Shown piece by piece: positions 57,509 to 64,000 of a stretch of DNA of 64,000 nucleotides. Below the pieces are notes generated by a model. That model ran no database searches and was not told the DNA's origin. It worked only from the letters and a program-made list of their open reading frames with translations. This DNA is from Diploptera punctata (taxonomy: Eukaryota; Arthropoda; Insecta; Blattodea; Blaberidae). Numbering within the stretch: the first letter of the stretch is position 1; each line of letters opens with the position of its first letter. The stretch spans positions 282,501 through 346,500 of the forward strand of contig JASPKZ010002336.1 in the NCBI GenBank assembly GCA_030220185.1, written 5' to 3'. The translations under genes were made by a program, and so were the position numbers.

Positions 57509-58270
57509 TAAATGTATAATTCGATGAAATCGATTTTTTTGTAAATTTCAATAATCGACTGCTCTCGTTTGTACACGATTATTGTGAGAAATACACCAAC
57601 GCCAACACACTCTGTTGTTTGGTTTGATTACTAAAAGAATATACTGAAAACGATGTTCTAATTTCTGAAATGTTTCGTTTCGTGTTCTACGGTCCTTTGT
57701 TTCTGAACGGTATCTTCAATAATGATTATGGCATGGAGGCTATGATTATGGTGTAAAATTTGATACTGTTGTTGCGTCACCACGGCTTTCCCCTATGTGA
57801 TATCACTTAACGGTATTAGCAAAAGTTCGTGGAAATGTATTTTTTGTGCATAGAATGGAAAGTATTTCCTTGTTACTAAAAGCTGACGTGTAAATAATGT
57901 TTAACTAAATTGCATTTCAGGTATGTTAGAATAAATGTCAGTTTGACAGTTATGTAATATTATGTCTAAAATTTAAACAATACTCGTCTAAAATAATTAA
58001 AAAATAAAATTATAAGAAGTGTATCGATTTGATATGAATTGCAGCATTGCATACTTATTGTGCAACAACTCGTTAACATTTTGCGTTATCATAAAAACAC
58101 TGTTGAAATATGACTCATGTAATGTAAATTAATACAAAAATCAGTATTCGGTGTGCATTGATTGTGAATATGGTTTTAAATAGAGTTTCTTACCAAACAT
58201 AATATTAGTTTACCCAGGTAAAATTATATCTACAAACTACGTATTCTACTTTCCTGGATATTCTGAATGT
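57509..58270. other. AT-rich sequence, nothing recognised
   Basis: No supported features. Confidence 0.4.
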
Positions 58271-58277
58271 TCAGAAA

Positions 58278-58372
58278 GTCTTGCAGGGTTTGGGCCGTGG
58301 TCACAAGGCATGATTGTGTGACGAAACGTCAACCCTCGTAACAATGATCTGAAAGTCCACGAGACTCTCAAC
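58278..58372 (+). repeat. Remnant related to the hairpin (HP) elements
   Basis: GGGCCGTGGTCACAAGGC, GACGAAACGTC and GAAAGTCCACGAGACTCTCA recall the arm, core and end of HP-A to HP-C. One arm only, no duplication visible. Confidence 0.45.
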
Positions 58373-58671
58373 ATTGTAAATCAAGGCAGTGAAGACCTGC
58401 ATAATTACAATTGCTATCTCCAATTTCGTATTAAGATAACCTAGACTAAATAAAAAAAAAAAGAAAGGTTAGGCTGTGCTATTTTAGATAGTTGTCTTTC
58501 TTAAGTTTAAGGCTAAACTTAACTCATATAACTTGTATATTCTAGTGCAAATAGTTAGATATACAAACTGCCACAGGTTACAAACTATTTTATTGTCGAT
58601 TGCTCAATGTCCTCATTATGAAAGTTTTACATCGTCTACCCCAGTGTTATTCAAGACAACACCAAAAAGAT

Positions 58672-59249
58672 TGAGCTTAGCATAGCCAGAAGATAGAACA
58701 TGTCGATGGTAGACAATGAAAACCTTGTAACTCCATTTTGGGGCTCAACTGCACTTCTACTATCTCAAAATTTTTCTGTTATATTGTTGTAAACTATAGC
58801 TTTTATTCTGTACTTACCATCATTTTCTAAAATTTTAAAACAATTTTTATAACATTATTAGACAATTTTAAAGTATTTATTTAAATATGCAAATCGCAAT
58901 ATTATGTGACTGTTAGACTGTTGACGCTAACTGCTATTTTCTCCACAGAGTATATTACTTAGTCTATGATTTTTCTATCGGTGTTTTGGGTTATCGCTGG
59001 TTGGATCAGCGTTAGGGAGTGATAAGTAAGTGTACACCCATTTTTAATAAACGTTTGGTAACTCACTATGATGTTTGTGGGTTATCATTCAATGATAACG
59101 TTATCGCTGCTACTTCTAACTGCTACCGTGTATTTGCAGTTCTTTGCAGTTTTGAGATAGTGTAAGTGCAGTTTTTCCGAGCTTAGCATAGCCAGAAGAT
59201 AGAACATGTCGATGGTAGGCAGTGAAAACCTTGTAATTCCATTTTGGTA
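58672..59249. repeat. Direct 70-bp repeats around a ~440-bp spacer
   Basis: GCTTAGCATAGCCAGAAGAT ... CCTTGTAA(C/T)TCCATTTTGG occurs at 58674-58742 and 59181-59249 with about 3 mismatches. ACTGCACTT..TACTATCTCAAAA at 58748 is repeated inverted at 59151. Confidence 0.75.
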
Positions 59250-59494
59250 AATTTTATAGGTAAAACAAATAACCGTTTTAAATAATTATGAAAATTGATA
59301 AGCAATAGTTTCCACATATTTTACTACAGAATACAAGTCAAGTTATTAATAAATTTGAAGTCCGTGTTCTCAATAGGTTATGCATCACATATTTCTGTGC
59401 TGGATACTGGAGTTATGTGGTTTTCAATGACTGATTGATGGAGTTATGATGTTTTTATTGCTTACCGTCAATATGTACATTGTGCAACATTTAC

Positions 59495-59497
<3 letters not shown>

Positions 59498-59525
<28 letters not shown>
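59498..59525. repeat. (TA)n microsatellite
   Basis: About 14 units. Confidence 0.9.
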
Positions 59526-59528
<3 letters not shown>

Positions 59529-59762
59529 ATTGTAGGTTATAACAGACTCGTCTTATTTACTAACCTTACCTATTACGAGTACTATAAAACTTGGGAGAGC
59601 ACTAAAAAATTTAATAATGTATTGCTAAAGATAAATCTATATTTTACTTATATGTATGCATTTCTAAAAAAAAAATTAGAACACACATAAGTTTAAATAA
59701 TAATCAAACAGGAACAAATATTTTGCTCAGTGTTTAGAATTGGACACAGATTCTTTAGCTAC

Positions 59763-60105
59763 TGTCCACCGCTGTGGTCTCGTGGTAGCATGCTGCCTTG
59801 TCACGCAGCGGACCCATGTTCGATCCCTAGTCAGAACAGTTTCGTGAGGTTTTTATCGGGATTTTTCCTCACCTGTAAGACAAATGTCAGGAAACTTTAA
59901 GGCCCAAACGGTTCCATATTCATCTTAGATTAAGCTTAGGATTAAGGACTCTCCTGGCACACCACTATCATCATCATCACCCATCATATCATAGGGGCAA
60001 CATAACCCTGCCTTCCAAGCACCCCAACCTCATAAGTGGGTTACAATTAGGCCATTGCAAGGAGAGAACACCAGAAATGTCCAAAAGGACAGCCTGGGGC
60101 ATAAA
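59763..60105 (+). mobile_element. Composite SINE, copy 2
   Basis: SINE-1 head and middle to about 59915, then GGACTCTCCTGGCACACCAC, CCAAGCACCCCAACCTC, ACACCAGAAATGTC and ACAGCCTGGGGCAT. Same junction as at 20890-21265. Confidence 0.85.
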
Positions 60106-60324
60106 AAAAATACTTCAGCTATTCTTTTAAGTTCTCTTGAATCCAAGATACATGTTTTAATCTCTTTTGAGACTTTTAAATCTCATATGTGTAAGTCATT
60201 GGAGAATGCCAAAACTACTCTCTGGTTCACAAGATGAACTAGCCAAAACTGTCATAGACTGTCAACATTAGAGAACATCATTTACTTTTCCTGTCCAACA
60301 CTATAAAACAGATAAGAATAAAAT

Positions 60325-60372
60325 AAATTGTGAACTCTTCTTACCTCATACTTCTATGTTTCTTTAAACACA
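60325..60372. repeat. Half arm of the foldback at 60991
   Basis: TTCTTACCTCATACTTCTAT matches the left arm TTCTTACCTCATACATCTAT. No partner arm follows. Confidence 0.5.
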
Positions 60373-60988
60373 GCTCTGCAGTATCGGCGACCATCGTCAC
60401 CATCATCAGCTGTTTTCACGACTGTCAATTTTTTCTTTTGCCGGTAATTATCCAAACTGCCATCTGGTGTTCTTTTGAAGGAATCATTCCCAAATTTATT
60501 ATATTAAACTGTGAAACAGGTAGTAATACAATTATTAAAAATCAAGATTGATGTGGTTCAGATATTTAACTAAAGATTCACAAATAGGGTATCTTGAACT
60601 ACTGTATCTACTGTGAAGAGAGCATAGAACATTTATTAGAAAACTATGTCTACAAAGACATTTTCGGTGACCATATCAATTCAGTAGTTCTATGTTGAGC
60701 CCAAATGGTCTAAGACATGTCGGGACAAGTTGGATCGAGTCTCCATGGAGAAAGAAATTTTCTCACGGAATTTCAGCTAGTATAAGACTGGTGCTCACCC
60801 AGCATTATTAAAAATTTTGGTAGCTACTATAAGTAGAGACTAAGATTAAAAGAAATCAGCTAAAAATGCTTGGAGGACCCAAATACTGTTCACATATAAT
60901 CTCTATACTGATGGAATAACAATTGCCCACCTCTGGGATTGAAACGTCTGGTTGAGGCCACCAGCCATCTGGTAGATTATGGAGATTT
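60373..60988. other. Unassigned sequence
   Basis: Nothing recognised. Confidence 0.4.
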
Positions 60989-60990
60989 TT

Positions 60991-61208
60991 TATAAAATTC
61001 AAATGAATCATGAATTCTTCTTACCTCATACATCTATGTTTTCTAATATAGAACCACAGTCATTTTCTAGAAAATGACCAGCAGAGTGAAAAATCAATAG
61101 TCATGACAACAGCTGAGGATGGAAATGATGATTCCCGATACCGTGGTTCTATGTTAAAAAACATAGATGTATGAGATAAGAATTCATGATTAATTTGAAT
61201 TTTATTAA
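60991..61208. mobile_element. Foldback element, ~218 bp
   Basis: AAATTCAAATGAATCATGAA through ATAGAACCAC is repeated inverted as GTGGTTCTATG ... ATTCATGATTAATTTGAATT. Arms are about 75 bp. Confidence 0.78.
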
Positions 61209-61805
61209 GAAAACCTCATAATGTAAAAATTCCCAACTCTGTTATATGAAGATTTTTTATACCTATTCTATGGCACAAACATTGTTTGCAGCCAGGGGTA
61301 CCCTCTTACAGGATGTTAATACAATTGGAATTGTCTAAAATTGGATTGTTGAGCATGATGATGAAATTACATACTTATCTACATACTGTATTAACCTTCC
61401 ATCGGGCACATCTGATCTGTGAGGCACAGGTTGTCAATCTTGTCCTCTTCCACTGTCATCAGACGGCGTTGATGACTGGGCATTTGAGTAGCTATTTCTT
61501 TTTACCTGCTCTAAACAACCACCCCGCTCGGTTTGCTCTCAACCGTTACCATGGCGGGTTGTAAATATTTTATTCAGAGAAGCTCATTGCGCCCAAAATC
61601 ATTACATTATTTATTGAAGATGTGTATTTTTAAAATATTTGCAAAAAGAGAATTACATATTTAACTTATTTAGACTAAATAATGTTATATTCTTGAATAA
61701 TTTTGCTAAAAACATGGGCTAAATGTTGAAAATGTGAATTATTTTCAAGTATATTTGAACTGATACTAGTAAAATTCATGGTGATTTCCGTTGAGGTATT
61801 AGTTC
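61209..61805. other. Unassigned sequence
   Basis: A plus-strand frame at 61286-61564 has no recognisable domain and is not called. Confidence 0.4.
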
Positions 61806-61809
61806 ACAG

Positions 61810-62227
61810 TAATATAATGTACGGTTAAAAACTATAATATAGTTACCTTGTAGGTCCGTCTCCTCAACTTAAGTTCTTTTAAAACTCTGTAGGCCTTTCG
61901 GGACTAGTCCCATCATCAGCAGAATGCATTAGGTCTGTTCTTGTTGACCCTTGTTGAAACACTGACTTGGTTGTGAGAATTTTGTACAGAGGATTGTGTG
62001 GATTAGGTGTGTATTCATTGAGAATCAGGTTGTTGTTGATTTCTCTTAGGATTGCGATTTCCTCCAGTATATTTATTCTTGTTGGAATGTTTTCTCTATG
62101 TACTATTGTGACGGTGTTATTGATGTTATGCATATGGTGTCCAGCTTGAATTACATGTTTTGCGTAAGTTGAGGAGATGGACCTACAAGGTAACTATATT
62201 ATAGTTTTTAACCGTACATTATATTAT
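61810..62227 (-). mobile_element. Penelope-like element terminal fragment with inverted ends
   Basis: Inverted arms of about 63 bp (61810-61872, 62165-62227; TAACTATATTATAGTTTTTA). Between them the minus strand encodes YAKHVIQAGHHMHNINNTV and INILEEIAILREINNNLILN, the pattern (AKH, H, LEE.EI, LN) of the region after the GIY-YIG endonuclease in Penelope-like retroelements. A stop follows near 61879. Downstream on the same strand lies CTGATGATGGGACTAGTCCC then GAAA, a hammerhead-like half core; such ribozymes are known in these elements. Confidence 0.7.
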
Positions 62228-62930
62228 TTGAACTGAACCTAACTTGTACTTACGTTTATATCATGGTGATTAGAGGCTTGTTACAAATTTTCTTAAAATT
62301 TGTTTAATCAATATAATGTCCAATAAAAGGTTTTCTAGCAGCAAATTTTTAATATTTTATCCTTTGGACATCCCTAACAATAACATTTCTTCGACTTCCC
62401 ATTGTTCAGATTGGCAAACAGAGAGTTAAATAATTTTTTAAGCATGTGCTGATCAGGCACATAGCACCCAAACTCGAAGGTCAGAATATTGCGCCCAACA
62501 GAAGGTTAAGGGTTTGTTACACTCCTCCAGCAAATCTAAGGAATTGGAAGTTTCTTTTTGAGGAATGATGTAAACTTCACTGACTACCATTAATGATTTA
62601 ATGCTTCCATTCCCAGGAGGATTGAGACTATCAATGCCAAAGATAATCTTATACCATGTTATGTGGATATTCATATTTTTTTATCCAACCTCCTCTAGCG
62701 CTTTCTAGAAGAATACTAAAGAATAAGAAGTCACCAATATCACAGAATTCAAGTTATGTCTTCAACATATTGAAGGAAATTCACATGCTTTAAAGTTTAC
62801 AAAGACCAGGACTAGTATCTCGTTATTATTTTCACCATCATATTCTTTAAATCTAATTTTTTCTTGTACATACATAAACATTGCTTATTAGAAAATTTGA
62901 AATCTTAATCGATCTATAATAAAACTTAAC
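62228..62930. other. Unassigned sequence
   Basis: A 73-codon minus-strand frame at 62453-62674 (SLNPPGNGSIKSLMVVSEVY) ends within the window. I do not recognise it. Confidence 0.35.
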
Positions 62931-62932
62931 AA

Positions 62933-63403
62933 ATAAATAATAGTTTTAAAAAACTAAAACAACATGCTTTATTAGAAAACCGAACTAAAAAATGAAAAAT
63001 AATTTTAATTTCCAACACGCTTGGGATAAAATTAAAGTAGTCAACATAAAAAATCTCCAACACATCTAGAATAAAACTAAAGTTATCTACAAAAAAAATA
63101 ATTTTACCATCAAAAGCGTGGGGTGCTTTTTATGGTTTTTACGTTTTCTTCTTAGAGACTTTACTTTTACCAATATCTGTTTATTATCAAATATATTAAT
63201 TGATATAGAGCACCCCACACTTTTGATGGTAAAATTATTATTTTTTGTAGATAACTAGTTTTATTCTAGATGTGTTGGAGATGATTTTTTTGTTGACCAC
63301 TTTAATTTTATCCCAAGCGTGTTGGAAATTAAAATTATTTTTCATTTTTTAGTTCGGTTTTCTAATAAAGCGTGTTGTTTTAGTTTTTTAAAACTATTAT
63401 TTA
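62933..63403. mobile_element. Foldback core of composite element FB, copy 2 (loop reversed)
   Basis: Arms 62933-63127 and 63208-63403 match those at 35687-36165. The loop (63128-63207) is the reverse complement of the loop in copy 1, although the outer flank on the right continues in the same orientation in both. Confidence 0.88.
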
Positions 63404-63507
63404 TTTTTTAGTTTTATTATTTTACAGAATAAGATAAAAATGTAAATATCTTTAAATTCGATACTATTATAGTATGAACTAAAAGTAATACTCTTCTAAA
63501 AAAAATC

Positions 63508-63600
63508 CTCCGTGCCGGATTTGAACCAGCAACCTATGGATTACCGAAATTATATACCACTACAGTCCACCACTCTACCAACTGAGCTCTTACAACGATT
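63508..63600 (-). repeat. tRNA-like segment of element FB, copy 2
   Basis: Minus-strand AGAGCTCAGTTGGTAGAGTG, then GGTTCAAATCCGGCACGG. Position relative to the foldback is the same as in copy 1. Confidence 0.65.
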
Positions 63601-63629
63601 GACTAAGAAGTTGATAAGTCCGGTTTTTA

Positions 63630-64000
63630 TTTTTTTTATTTTCTGATGATTCTGGCCAAGATTTTAGAAAACATTTATGAAATTATGTATTGTCATTGGT
63701 CCTTTACAAGTATACAAAATTTCACGTCAATCCAATGTTTTTAAGTGGGTGAAAATCGTGTTGAAAGATTCTGTTACATAGATACATAGACACTTTTTTT
63801 GATGTCCTGATGATCCTGGCAAAAAAAATTATGAAATTATTGTATTGTCATTGGTCTTTTACAAGTATACAAAGTTTCAAGTCGATCCAGTGATTTTAAG
63901 TGTGTGAAAATCGTGTTGAAAGATTCCGTTACATAGATACACAGACACTTTTTTTTATGTCCTGATGATCCTGGCCAGGATCATTGAAAAAATTTATGAA
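63630..64000. repeat. Tandem ~160-bp units of element FB, copy 2 (runs off the end)
   Basis: Units with TGATGATTCTGGCCAAGATT and AAGATTCTGTTACATAGATA begin near 63641, 63806 and 63960. The third is cut by the window edge. Confidence 0.85.

Noticed and set aside
61286..61564. 92-codon plus-strand frame
   Set aside because: No motif, start context or splice support; consistent with chance.
1..64000. CRISPR arrays, operons or prokaryotic defence genes
   Set aside because: No regularly spaced repeat-spacer arrays; introns and retroelements show a eukaryotic nuclear sequence.

Overview
This is a 64-kb piece of a repeat-rich, AT-rich insect-type nuclear genome. It has spliced exons with GT-AG introns, an animal peroxisomal protease gene, tRNA-derived SINEs, LINEs, mariner, Merlin and hAT DNA transposons, and long (ATT)n, (AT)n and (GATA)n microsatellites. 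The repeat style suggests a cockroach or termite (Blattodea), but that is inference. No bacterial genes or CRISPR arrays were seen.

One host gene is supported: a TYSND1-like peroxisomal leader-peptide-processing protease on the + strand. Six coding exons lie at 14072-14946, 17593-17780, 25779-25891, 27404-27566, 53333-53626 and 56547-56632. All phases match and the model gives 572 codons, close to the human protein. The catalytic His, Asp and Ser are on three different exons, and the C-terminus is the PTS1-like tripeptide NKL. Intron 4 is about 25.8 kb and is built almost entirely of mobile elements. Intron 5 appears to use a GC donor.

Layout. 1-14 kb: scattered repeats, an intact Merlin/ISXO2-type transposase (3258-4190), a deleted mariner with both TIRs (4787-5696), a spliced pseudogene of a transposon-associated 'NCSG' family (7200-8960), a LINE fragment with its RT box, a SINE and a hAT element with 8-bp target duplications. 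14-27.6 kb: TYSND1 exons 1-4 with SINEs, LINE 3' ends and a minisatellite-like repeat. 27.6-53.3 kb (intron 4): SINEs with clean 11-bp duplications, three short hairpin elements with hammerhead-ribozyme-like cores (one nested in a mariner), LINE fragments, a foldback element, and a second NCSG-family remnant. 53-64 kb: the last two exons, a MITE nested in an older repeat, foldbacks, a Penelope-like fragment with a GIY-YIG-type tail, and a second copy of the foldback composite, which runs off the end.

The most unusual signals are the hairpin elements at 29054-29263, 29849-30076 and 30461-30646, and the two foldback composites (35687 and 62933) whose central loop lies in opposite orientation between otherwise co-oriented copies.
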